This document shows, piece after piece, positions 7,095-13,226 of a stretch of 13,226 bases of DNA; the stretch's first letter is position 1, and every line of letters begins with the position of its first letter. The DNA is taken from positions 1 through 13,226 of the forward strand of contig CAMLCW010000111.1 of the NCBI GenBank assembly GCA_946478645.1, given 5' to 3'. A program made the position numbers and the translations under genes. The notes under the pieces were generated by a model, which saw only the letters and a program-made list of their open reading frames with translations, made no database searches and was not told the origin of the DNA. Source of the DNA: an uncultured Variovorax sp. Its GTDB lineage: Bacteria; Pseudomonadota; Gammaproteobacteria; Burkholderiales; Burkholderiaceae.

Positions 7095-7973
7095 ATGCAC
7101 GGGCCTCCATCGAAGACCGCGCCGACGACATCCATGTCGGACATCGCGAACGCGGCCGAAGCAGGGAGTGAAAGCCAAGCCATCATGAGCAACACAGAAG
7201 CAAACCGTCTCGAGGAATTCCTGCAGGTGCTGCAGCGGCCGGACCGTACCGGCCGGCCGAAATACCAGCGCCTGGCCGACACGCTGGTCGAGGCCATGCG
7301 CGGCGGCGTGTGGCAGCCCGGCGACCGCCTGCCGGCCGAGGAAGAGCTCACGCAGCTGACCCCGTTCAGCCTCGGCACGGTGCAGCGCGCGCTGCGCGAC
7401 CTGGCCGCGCAGGGGCTGGTGATCCGCCAGCACGGCCTCGGGAGCTTCGTCGCCGACCCGCCGCGCGAGCTGCAGGATCCCTGGCATTGCCGCTTCCTCG
7501 ACGACGACGGCGAGACGCTGCTGCCGATCTATTCGCAAGCCGTGGCCCGGGTCACCGTCAGCGGGCCGGGGCCATGGAGCCGGCACCTGGGCCCGCAGTC
7601 GCAGGTCATGCGGCTGGACCGCGTGATCATCGTCAACGACGAGTTCCGCATCTTCAGCCGCTTCTACGGCGACCGGCGCGTGCTCGCGCGCCTGTGGGAA
7701 ATGCCGATGGAAGAGCTGCACGGCACCAACTTCAAGAAGGTGATCGTGCAGCAATGCCAGCTTCCGATCACCGACATCACCCACGTCGTGCGCACCGCCG
7801 AATTCGACGAAGAGAGCTGCGCGCGCATCGGCGTCGAGCCCGGCACCAGCGGCATGTTCATGCATGCCGTGGCCTGCGCCGGGCGCGAGCGCTGCGTGTA
7901 CTACCAGGAGTTCTACATCGCGCCCAACACCCGCGCGCTCCAGTTTCCAGAGGCTTCCGTTTCCTCGATCTGA
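7095..7973 (+). CDS. GntR-family transcriptional regulator with UTRA domain (HutC subfamily)
   Basis: This 292-residue DNA-binding regulator is likely the metabolite-responsive switch for the operon. A winged helix lies at about residues 55-118: YQRLADTLVEAM, then GDRLPAEEELTQL, FSLGTVQRALRDLAAQGLV and the wing RQHGLGSFV. The rest, about residues 145-285, fits the UTRA ligand-binding fold: MRLDRVIIVNDEFRIFSRFYGD, a central THVVRTAEFDEESCARIGVEPG, and a C-terminal CVYYQEFYIAP strand. About 50 residues of polar sequence precede the first helix of the DNA-binding domain, longer than usual for HutC proteins. It is encoded inside the operon, 12 bases after the reductase and 29 before the sulfatase, which suggests autoregulation. 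The palindrome CTATATAG in the operon promoter (164-171) is a candidate operator. Most UTRA regulators are repressors released by a pathway metabolite; that is family knowledge, not seen here. Confidence 0.9.
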   Translation: MHGPPSKTAPTTSMSDIANAAEAGSESQAIMSNTEANRLEEFLQVLQRPDRTGRPKYQRLADTLVEAMRGGVWQPGDRLPAEEELTQLTPFSLGTVQRALRDLAAQGLVIRQHGLGSFVADPPRELQDPWHCRFLDDDGETLLPIYSQAVARVTVSGPGPWSRHLGPQSQVMRLDRVIIVNDEFRIFSRFYGDRRVLARLWEMPMEELHGTNFKKVIVQQCQLPITDITHVVRTAEFDEESCARIGVEPGTSGMFMHAVACAGRERCVYYQEFYIAPNTRALQFPEASVSSI

Positions 7974-8002
7974 TCCGACCCACGTTCCACTGAAAGCCAG
8001 CC

Positions 8003-9460
8003 ATGACCACCAAACCGAAGAACCTGCTCGTCATCATGTCGGACGAGCATTCGCCCAAGGCCCTGGGCTGCTACGGCAGCGAGATCGTCAAGACGCCGCA
8101 CCTGGACGCCCTCGCGGCGCGCGGCACGCGCTTCTCGCACGCCTACTGCGCGAGTCCCGTCTGCATTCCGGCGCGGGCCTCGTTCGCCGTGGGCAAGTAC
8201 ATCCACCAGATCGGCTACTGGGACAACGCCGATGCCTACGACGGCAACATCCCGAGCTGGCACCACAAGCTGCGCGAGCGCGACCACGAGGTGGTGTCGA
8301 TCGGCAAGCTGCATTTCCGCAAGCCCGATGCAGACCCCGGCTTCAGCAGCGAGATCATCCCGATGCACATCATCGAAGGCAAGGGCGACCTGATGGGCCT
8401 GGTGCGCAGCGAGCTGCCGGTGCGCAAGGGCGCCTACAAGATGGCGCATTTCGCCGGGCCGGGCGAGAGCCAGTACACCTTCTATGACCGCGAGATCACC
8501 GCGCGCGCGCAGGTCTGGCTGCGCCAGGCCGCGCAGCGCGAGTCGGACAAGCCCTGGGTGCTCTTCGTCTCGCTGGTGGCGCCGCACTTTCCGCTGACCG
8601 CGCCGCCCGAGCACTACTACCGCTACTACGACCAGAACCTGCCGATGCCCAAGCTCTACGAGAAGAGCGAGCGGCCGACGCATCCGTACCTGGTCGACTA
8701 TGCGCGCAGCTTCAACTACGACGACTACTTCGACCGCGCCGCGGTCAAGCGCGCGGTGGCCGGCTACTACGGGCTGTGCACGTTCCTGGACGAGAACATC
8801 GGCAAGATCCTCGGCTCGCTCGAGGACGCGGGCCTGGCCGACGACACGCGCGTGGTCTACACCTCCGACCACGGCGACAACATGGGCACGCGCGGCCTCT
8901 GGGGCAAGTCGACGATGTTCGAAGAAACCGCCGCCGTGCCGCTGATCATGGCGGGCGACGACATCCCGCGCGGCAAGTCGATCGACACGCCGGTCAGCCA
9001 CGTCGACATCTATCCCTTCGTGCTCGACGCGATGGGCAACCAGGAGCCGGCGCTGCGCGAGGGCTTCCCGGGCACGTCGCTGTTCGCGCTGGCTCAGGGC
9101 GAGGTGCCCGACCGCAACGTGCTGGTCGAATACCACGGCATGGGCTCGACCACGGGCGCCTTCATGATCCGCCACGGCAAGTACAAGTACGTGCACTACA
9201 TCGGCTATCCGGCGCAGCTCTTCGACCTCGAAGCCGACCCCGAGGAACTGACCGACCTGGCCCCCAACGCGCGCCATGCGGATGCGCTCGAGGAATGCCG
9301 CGCCCGGCTTTACCGCATGTGCGACCCCGATGAAGTCGACCGCCGCGCCAAGCAGCGCCAGGCCGAGCTGCTGGCCGAGAACGGCGGCAAGGACGCCGTG
9401 ATCGCGCGCGGCGACCTCGGCTTCACGCCGGCGCCCGGCGCCGTCATCGCCTTCGACTGA
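8003..9460 (+). CDS. Cytoplasmic type I sulfatase, choline-sulfatase-like
   Basis: This 485-residue hydrolase of the alkaline-phosphatase superfamily is expected to cleave a sulfate ester (or a phosphonate/phosphate monoester) to an alcohol. The nucleophile motif is C54-I-P-A-R58, a CxPxR site for conversion of C54 to formylglycine; the usual CxPSR is changed at serine and the following LTG reads AVG. Other active-site positions visible are D14 and E15 (MSDEH), N75 in YWDNADAYDG, H104 in IGKLHF, H195 in VAPHFPL, D289-H290 in TSDHGDN and K302 in LWGKS. From memory, C54, N75 and H104 have the same numbering in Sinorhizobium choline sulfatase, and the surrounding order also resembles BetC. No signal peptide is present, so the substrate must be imported first. 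ATG 8003 has only a weak purine tract (GAAAG) upstream. It is followed 67 bases later by a Bug-type binding protein. The substrate is uncertain. Confidence 0.9.
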   Translation: MTTKPKNLLVIMSDEHSPKALGCYGSEIVKTPHLDALAARGTRFSHAYCASPVCIPARASFAVGKYIHQIGYWDNADAYDGNIPSWHHKLRERDHEVVSIGKLHFRKPDADPGFSSEIIPMHIIEGKGDLMGLVRSELPVRKGAYKMAHFAGPGESQYTFYDREITARAQVWLRQAAQRESDKPWVLFVSLVAPHFPLTAPPEHYYRYYDQNLPMPKLYEKSERPTHPYLVDYARSFNYDDYFDRAAVKRAVAGYYGLCTFLDENIGKILGSLEDAGLADDTRVVYTSDHGDNMGTRGLWGKSTMFEETAAVPLIMAGDDIPRGKSIDTPVSHVDIYPFVLDAMGNQEPALREGFPGTSLFALAQGEVPDRNVLVEYHGMGSTTGAFMIRHGKYKYVHYIGYPAQLFDLEADPEELTDLAPNARHADALEECRARLYRMCDPDEVDRRAKQRQAELLAENGGKDAVIARGDLGFTPAPGAVIAFD

Positions 9461-9513
9461 CGACCCGCTTCACGGCGCCCCGGCCGCCGCTGTGCATCAC
9501 GCCGGGCCACGAC

Positions 9514-9519
9514 AAGGAG
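9514..9519 (+). promoter_or_regulatory. Ribosome binding site of the Bug-family gene
   Basis: AAGGAG lies 8 bases before ATG 9528 and fixes that start rather than the upstream in-frame GTG at 9492. It is one of the strongest ribosome sites in the window. Confidence 0.7.
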
Positions 9520-9527
9520 ACAACACG

Positions 9528-10496
9528 ATGATCCGCATTCTTCGCGGCCTGGCATTGCTTTGCCTGGCGGCCGCTGCCAGCGCCATGGCGCAGGCCTTTC
9601 CCGACAAGCCCGTGCGCCTGGTGGTGGCCTACCCCGCGGGCGGCGGCGTCGACTTCGTGGGCCGCACGCTGGCGCAGCGCCTCAGCGAGGCATGGGGCCA
9701 GCCCGTGACGGTGGAGAACAAGTCGGGCGCGAGCGGCGCGATCGGCGCGGACATGGTGGCCAAGGCCAGGCCCGACGGGCTCACGCTGCTGCTGGCATCG
9801 CCCGCCGAAGTGCTGGTCGGGCCGATTGCCGGACAGAAGACTCCGTACGACGCGCAGAAGAGCTTCGTGCCCGTGGTGCTGGCGGGCGAGACGCCGTTGG
9901 CCATCGTCGGCCATAGCTCGCTCGGCGCCGCGACCCTGGCGGACTTGCCGGCGGCCGCGAAGGGCGGGCAGGCGCTCAGCTACGGCACGCCCGGCGCGGG
10001 CAGCTCGATGCACTTTGCGGGCGAGGCGCTCAACCAGGCGCTGGGCCTGTCGATGGCGCACGTGCCCTACCGCGGCGCGGCCCCCGCCGTGAACGACCTG
10101 CTGGGCAACCAGATTCCGCTCGCGATCGTGGGCATGCCCCCGGTGCTCGCTCATGCCAAGAACGGGAGGATCAAGGTGCTGGCGGTCACCACCGGCAGGC
10201 GCTCGCCGGCGCTGCCCGACGTGCCCGCCGCATCGGAACTGCCGGGCCTCGCGGACTACCGCTTCTCCAACTGGATGATGGTGCTCGCACCGGCCGGCAC
10301 GCCGGCCGACGTCGTCGCCCGCATCGCGGCCGACGTGGCGCGCGTGGTGCACGAACCCGCCATCCACGCCAGGCTGCAGGAGGCGGGGGTGGAGGCCTCG
10401 GGCCTGCGCGGTGCCGAACTGGCCGCGTTCATGCAGCAGGAGCATGCGCGCTACGGCGCCGTGGCGCGGTCCGGCAAGGTGCGCTTCGCGCCCTAG
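9528..10496 (+). CDS. Bug/TctC-family tripartite tricarboxylate periplasmic binding protein
   Basis: This 322-residue periplasmic binding protein belongs to the Bug (Bordetella uptake gene) family, which binds carboxylates, amides or aromatic acids. The signal peptide is residues 1-23: R3 and R6, a Leu/Ala core, and AQA before FPDKP. The family pattern follows: VRLVVAYPAGGGVDFVGRTLA, VENKSGASGAIGADMVAKARPDG, SYGTPGAGSSMHFAGE, HVPYRGAAPAVNDLLGNQI and VLAVTTGRRSPALPDVPAASE. The conserved PAGG and VENKxGAxG loops normally grip the ligand. Length is typical. No TctA or TctB permease is encoded in the window, so it is an orphan receptor, as is common in Burkholderiales. It may use a permease encoded elsewhere or act in sensing. 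It lies between the sulfatase and the GMC gene, suggesting a ligand linked to the same pathway. Confidence 0.93.
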   Translation: MIRILRGLALLCLAAAASAMAQAFPDKPVRLVVAYPAGGGVDFVGRTLAQRLSEAWGQPVTVENKSGASGAIGADMVAKARPDGLTLLLASPAEVLVGPIAGQKTPYDAQKSFVPVVLAGETPLAIVGHSSLGAATLADLPAAAKGGQALSYGTPGAGSSMHFAGEALNQALGLSMAHVPYRGAAPAVNDLLGNQIPLAIVGMPPVLAHAKNGRIKVLAVTTGRRSPALPDVPAASELPGLADYRFSNWMMVLAPAGTPADVVARIAADVARVVHEPAIHARLQEAGVEASGLRGAELAAFMQQEHARYGAVARSGKVRFAP

Positions 10497-10536
10497 GTCG
10501 CGCCTCCGGCTTTTCATCTTCGACACAGGAACTGCG

Positions 10537-12174
10537 ATGAACGACAACAGCTTCGACTACATCATTGTGGGCGCGGGCTCCGCGGGCGCCACGCTCGCCG
10601 CGCGCCTCGCCGAGCGCCAGCAGGGGCGGGTGCTCCTGGTGGAGGCCGGCGCCTCCCGCGAGCGCGACTTCTGGATCCGCGCACCCATCGGCATCGCCAA
10701 GGTGGTGGGCGACCCGCGCTACGTGTGGCCGTTTCGCACCGAAGCGCAGCAGGCGCTGGTGGGGCAGTCGGTGTACTGGCCGCGTGGGCGCATGCTCGGC
10801 GGCAGCAGCGGCGTCAACGGCACCATCTACGTGCGCGGCGAAGCCGAGGAGTTCGACCACTGGGCCAGCCTCGGCTGCATCGGCTGGGGCTACGCCGATG
10901 TGCTGCCCTATTTCAAGCGCCTGGAGACCACCGCCATCGGCGAAGCCGGCTTCCGCGGCCGCGAGGGCCCGGTCCACATCAGCTCGCTCGGCGACATGCG
11001 CGACGATCTTTCCGACGCCTTCCATGCCGCCTGCGTGGCGGCCGGCATTCCCGCCAACCCGGACTACAACGGCGAGCGCTACGAAGGCGTGGGCTACCTG
11101 CAGCTGAACACGCGCAACGGCCAGCGCTGCGACACCGCCACCGCCTACCTCCATGGCCGGCGCGCCCACAACCTGAGCGTGCTCACCGAGGCGATCGTCA
11201 GCCGCGTGCTGATGGAAGGGCGCCGTGCGGTGGGCATCGAATACTTCCAGGACGGGCAGACGCGCCGGGCCATGGCCGCGCGCGAGGTGGTGCTGTCGGC
11301 CGGCCCGGTCAAGACGCCGCAGTTGCTCGAGCTGTCGGGCATCGGCAACGCGGCGCATCTGGGCCAGCTCGGCATCGCGGTGGTGCAGGCGCTGCCCGGC
11401 GTGGGCGAGAACCTGATCGACCACGTGCAGACGCGCGTGACCTACCAGGCCAGCCGCCCGGTGGGCTTGAACCACGTGGTCGGGCATCCGTGGCGCCAGT
11501 CGATGCTGGGGCTGAAGTACATCGCCACCCGCAAGGGGCTGATGGCCACGCCGGCCTTCACGATCCATGCGCTGGCGCGCACCGAGCGCGACGAGCGCCT
11601 GGGCCGCGACCGCCCGAGCGTGAAGATCCAGCTGGCGCAGCTCAGCGGCAATTCGCGCTTCGAGATGACCACCGGCGGCTCGCCCGGCGCCATGCTCGAC
11701 AAGTTCCCGGGCTTCTCGATCGGCTGCTTCCAGCTGCGGCCGCGCTCGCGCGGTTTCGTCCACGTGGCCAGCCTCGACCCGGGCGCCGATCCCGCCATCG
11801 ACCCGCGCTACCTGACCGATGCCGAAGACCAGGAAGACGTGGTCGCTTCGGTGCGGCTGGCGCGCAAGGTGGCGCAGCAAACGGCGCTGGCCGGATTCGT
11901 CGTCAAGGAAACGCGGCCCAGCGCCTCGGCCCAGTCTGACCTGGAACTGCTCGAGTACGTGAAGAAATCGGCCGCCACGTCGTTCCATCCGGTCGGCACC
12001 TGCCGCATGGGCAATGACGAGCAGGCGGTGGTCGACCCAAGCCTGCGCGTTCGCGGCATCGAGCGCCTGCGCATCATCGATTCGTCGATCATGCCGACGA
12101 TGCCCGCGTCCAACACCAATGCCGCCTCGATCATGATCGGCGAGAAGGGCGCCGACCTCGTGCTGGGCCGCTGA
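10537..12174 (+). CDS. GMC-family FAD-dependent alcohol oxidoreductase (choline dehydrogenase-like)
   Basis: This 545-residue FAD enzyme oxidises an alcohol to an aldehyde, or further. The N-terminal Rossmann motif G12-A-G14-S-A-G17 ends in LLVEAG with E36 holding the FAD ribose. GMC signature 1 is GRMLGGSSGVNG at residues 84-95. Signature 2 is at 254-270 (SAGPVKTPQLLELSGIG), with Lys-Thr in place of the usual residues. The catalytic pair is H484 in SFHPVGTCRMG and N528 in SNTNAAS. The 44-residue spacing is the same as that of the His/Asn pair of choline oxidase. The start at ATG 10537 follows AGGA at 10527-10530 (6-base spacing); earlier in-frame starts overlap the Bug gene and lack ribosome sites. 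There is no signal peptide, so it is cytosolic or membrane-associated. The expected partner is the aldehyde dehydrogenase at 3203-4657. The alcohol may be the one released by the sulfatase (inference). Confidence 0.93.
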   Translation: MNDNSFDYIIVGAGSAGATLAARLAERQQGRVLLVEAGASRERDFWIRAPIGIAKVVGDPRYVWPFRTEAQQALVGQSVYWPRGRMLGGSSGVNGTIYVRGEAEEFDHWASLGCIGWGYADVLPYFKRLETTAIGEAGFRGREGPVHISSLGDMRDDLSDAFHAACVAAGIPANPDYNGERYEGVGYLQLNTRNGQRCDTATAYLHGRRAHNLSVLTEAIVSRVLMEGRRAVGIEYFQDGQTRRAMAAREVVLSAGPVKTPQLLELSGIGNAAHLGQLGIAVVQALPGVGENLIDHVQTRVTYQASRPVGLNHVVGHPWRQSMLGLKYIATRKGLMATPAFTIHALARTERDERLGRDRPSVKIQLAQLSGNSRFEMTTGGSPGAMLDKFPGFSIGCFQLRPRSRGFVHVASLDPGADPAIDPRYLTDAEDQEDVVASVRLARKVAQQTALAGFVVKETRPSASAQSDLELLEYVKKSAATSFHPVGTCRMGNDEQAVVDPSLRVRGIERLRIIDSSIMPTMPASNTNAASIMIGEKGADLVLGR

Positions 12175-12175
12175 G

Positions 12176-12976
12176 GTGGTCGACGCGCTGCCGGAACTGG
12201 CCCGCGCGCTCTGGCCGGCGCCGGGCTGGCTGCTGGCGCTCGCGCTGCTGATCTCGCTGCTGGCGGGGGTCGTGCGCGGCTTTGCAGGCTTCGGCTATTC
12301 GGCTCTCGTGGTGGCCGGGCTGGCGCCTTTCGTCGCGCCGGGGCCGGTGGTCATTGCCGTGCTGCTGCTCGAGGTGTTGGCGTCGCTGCGGCTCGTGCGC
12401 AGCACGGCGATGGACGTCGACCGCGTCTGGCACCGCGCGCTTTTGATCGGCAACTTCGTGTTCGTCCCGCTCGGACTCGTCGGCCTGGGCTGGCTGCAGC
12501 CCGACGTGGTGCGCGTGGCGGTGAGCGCGATGGTCCTGCTCGGCGCCACCGGCGTGCGGCTCACCATGGGCAGGATGCTCTCGCCGTCGGCCGCGCTGCG
12601 CGGGTGGGCGGGCGTTTTCTCGGGCCTGCTCAACGGCTTCGCGGCCTCCGGCGGCATCGTTGCCGCCTTGCTGATGGCCGCTGCCGGCGTACGGCCGCAG
12701 GTGCTGCGCTCGACCATGATCAACGTGCTGCTGTGGATCAGCAGCTATGCGCTGGTGTGCGGCGGGGCACTGTCGCTGGTGCACGATGCCGAGCTCGTCG
12801 GCTGGCAGACCGTTGGCTGGGCGGTGCTGCTCTGGCCGGCCATGGCCGTCGGCATGCGCCTTGGGGGCAGCGCTTTCAGCCGCTCGGCACCGGGCAACCA
12901 GACACGCATGGTGCTCGACGTGCTGATCCTGGCGGCACTCGCAGGTTTCGCCACGGCGCTGCTCAGGCAGGCATAG
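12176..12976 (+). CDS. TauE/SafE-family membrane permease (putative sulfite or organosulfur anion transporter)
   Basis: This 266-residue inner-membrane protein has about eight hydrophobic segments. The family signature appears near residue 34: RGFAGFGYSALVVAGLAPFVAP. A second-half repeat includes WAGVFSGLLNGFAASGGIVAALL. TauE/SafE proteins are proposed to export sulfite or sulfoacetate or to move sulfonates; TsaS of the p-toluenesulfonate pathway is a described relative. The GTG at 12176 begins one base after the GMC stop codon, so translation is probably coupled; no ATG upstream fits the frame. Its position after a sulfatase, GMC enzyme and Rieske oxygenase points to an organosulfur substrate, although members of this family also occur outside sulfur metabolism. 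It is the last gene of the operon before a 133-base gap. Confidence 0.85.
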   Translation: MVDALPELARALWPAPGWLLALALLISLLAGVVRGFAGFGYSALVVAGLAPFVAPGPVVIAVLLLEVLASLRLVRSTAMDVDRVWHRALLIGNFVFVPLGLVGLGWLQPDVVRVAVSAMVLLGATGVRLTMGRMLSPSAALRGWAGVFSGLLNGFAASGGIVAALLMAAAGVRPQVLRSTMINVLLWISSYALVCGGALSLVHDAELVGWQTVGWAVLLWPAMAVGMRLGGSAFSRSAPGNQTRMVLDVLILAALAGFATALLRQA

Positions 12977-13031
12977 CCGCGATCCGACGCGCGGACTGGC
13001 CGGATTTCCTACCGCTGCGCGGGAACCGCGC
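12977..13031 (+). other. GC-rich hairpins after the operon (possible transcript end)
   Basis: CCGCG (12977-12981) can pair with CGCGG (12990-12994) right after the TauE stop. Alternatively ATCCG (12982-12986) can pair with CGGAT (13001-13005). GCGCGG (13017-13022) pairs with CCGCGC (13026-13031) over a GAA loop. None is followed by a T tract, so termination here may be Rho-dependent, or the downstream gene may be co-transcribed. The rest of the gap to 13109 shows no convincing promoter. Confidence 0.3.
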
Positions 13032-13109
13032 CCACCGGCGGCGCTCGGTCTTCGCGTACGCTCGCTGCACGCACGTACTGCGCGCTCCGGCGCCTCCTTC
13101 CGTTTGCCC

Positions 13110-13226
13110 ATGACCACCAACCCGCCTGCCTTCGCCGATGTGCTTCGCCCGCTGCGCGAGGCCACCCACGAACTGCACGAGACGCTCGACAGCCACCTGC
13201 CCATCGCACGCGAAGAGGCCACGCTG
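13110..13226 (+). CDS. Biliverdin-producing heme oxygenase, N-terminal part (partial)
   Basis: An ATG at 13110 opens a frame that runs off the window after 39 codons. Residues 12-26 (LRPLREATHELHETL) match the start of the heme oxygenase fold. LREATHELH aligns with LKEATKEVH of mammalian heme oxygenase-1, which makes H23 the probable proximal heme ligand. Such enzymes open heme to biliverdin, CO and iron, for iron recovery or for supplying the chromophore of a bacteriophytochrome. No good Shine-Dalgarno is visible before it. It lies 133 bases after the operon and has no obvious link to the catabolic genes. The call rests on a short fragment. Confidence 0.7.
   Translation, partial: MTTNPPAFADVLRPLREATHELHETLDSHLPIAREEATL

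Noticed and set aside
9528..9593. Lipoprotein signal for the Bug-family protein because of the cysteine at residue 12
   Set aside because: The sequence before the cysteine (ALL) does not satisfy the lipobox -1 requirement for a small residue, and the AQA cleavage site at residue 23 is a clear standard Sec site.
8003..12174. Direct assignment as a choline-O-sulfate pathway (betC, betA, betB)
   Set aside because: The sulfatase and GMC enzyme are compatible, but the aldehyde dehydrogenase looks GabD-like rather than BetB-like, the Rieske protein is phthalate-dioxygenase-like, and there is no choline or betaine transporter. Gene symbols were therefore withheld.
13056..13078. GTACG / CGTAC inverted repeat before the heme oxygenase as an operator
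   Set aside because: The arms are only five bases long with a 13-base spacer, which is common by chance in this composition, and no promoter elements are aligned with it.

Overview
The window is high-GC DNA (roughly two thirds G+C by eye) with tightly packed genes. Its protein families are typical of Burkholderiales, most likely Comamonadaceae (Variovorax-like): an orphan Bug/TctC binding protein, a TRAP transporter and a class IA Rieske oxygenase system. The taxonomic placement is inference.

Layout: positions 1-89 hold the tail of an unrelated membrane protein. A 142-base intergenic region (90-231) follows, with the only convincing promoter area. From 232 to 12976 eleven genes lie on the plus strand with gaps of 1 to 79 bases, so they probably form one long operon. 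The order is: TRAP binding protein, TRAP small permease, TRAP large permease, aldehyde dehydrogenase, Rieske oxygenase, ferredoxin/flavin reductase, GntR/UTRA regulator, choline-sulfatase-like sulfatase, Bug-family binding protein, GMC alcohol oxidoreductase, TauE/SafE permease. After a 133-base gap with GC hairpins, the first 39 codons of a heme oxygenase run off the right edge.

How the genes may work together (inference): the TRAP system imports a small acidic molecule. A cytoplasmic formylglycine-type sulfatase removes a sulfate (or similar) ester and frees an alcohol. The GMC enzyme oxidises the alcohol to an aldehyde and the aldehyde dehydrogenase makes a carboxylate. The Rieske oxygenase and its reductase then hydroxylate, demethylate or desulfonate the product. 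The TauE/SafE protein would move sulfite or an organosulfur anion, and the UTRA-domain regulator would sense a pathway metabolite. The sulfatase, alcohol oxidase, aldehyde dehydrogenase and Rieske set resembles the choline-O-sulfate route (BetC, BetA, BetB, then a betaine-demethylating Rieske enzyme). However, the aldehyde dehydrogenase is GabD-like and the Rieske protein is phthalate-dioxygenase-like, so a different substrate is likely. It cannot be named from sequence alone.

No tRNA, rRNA, insertion sequence, CRISPR array or phage feature was seen. No stretch longer than 300 bases lacks a gene.
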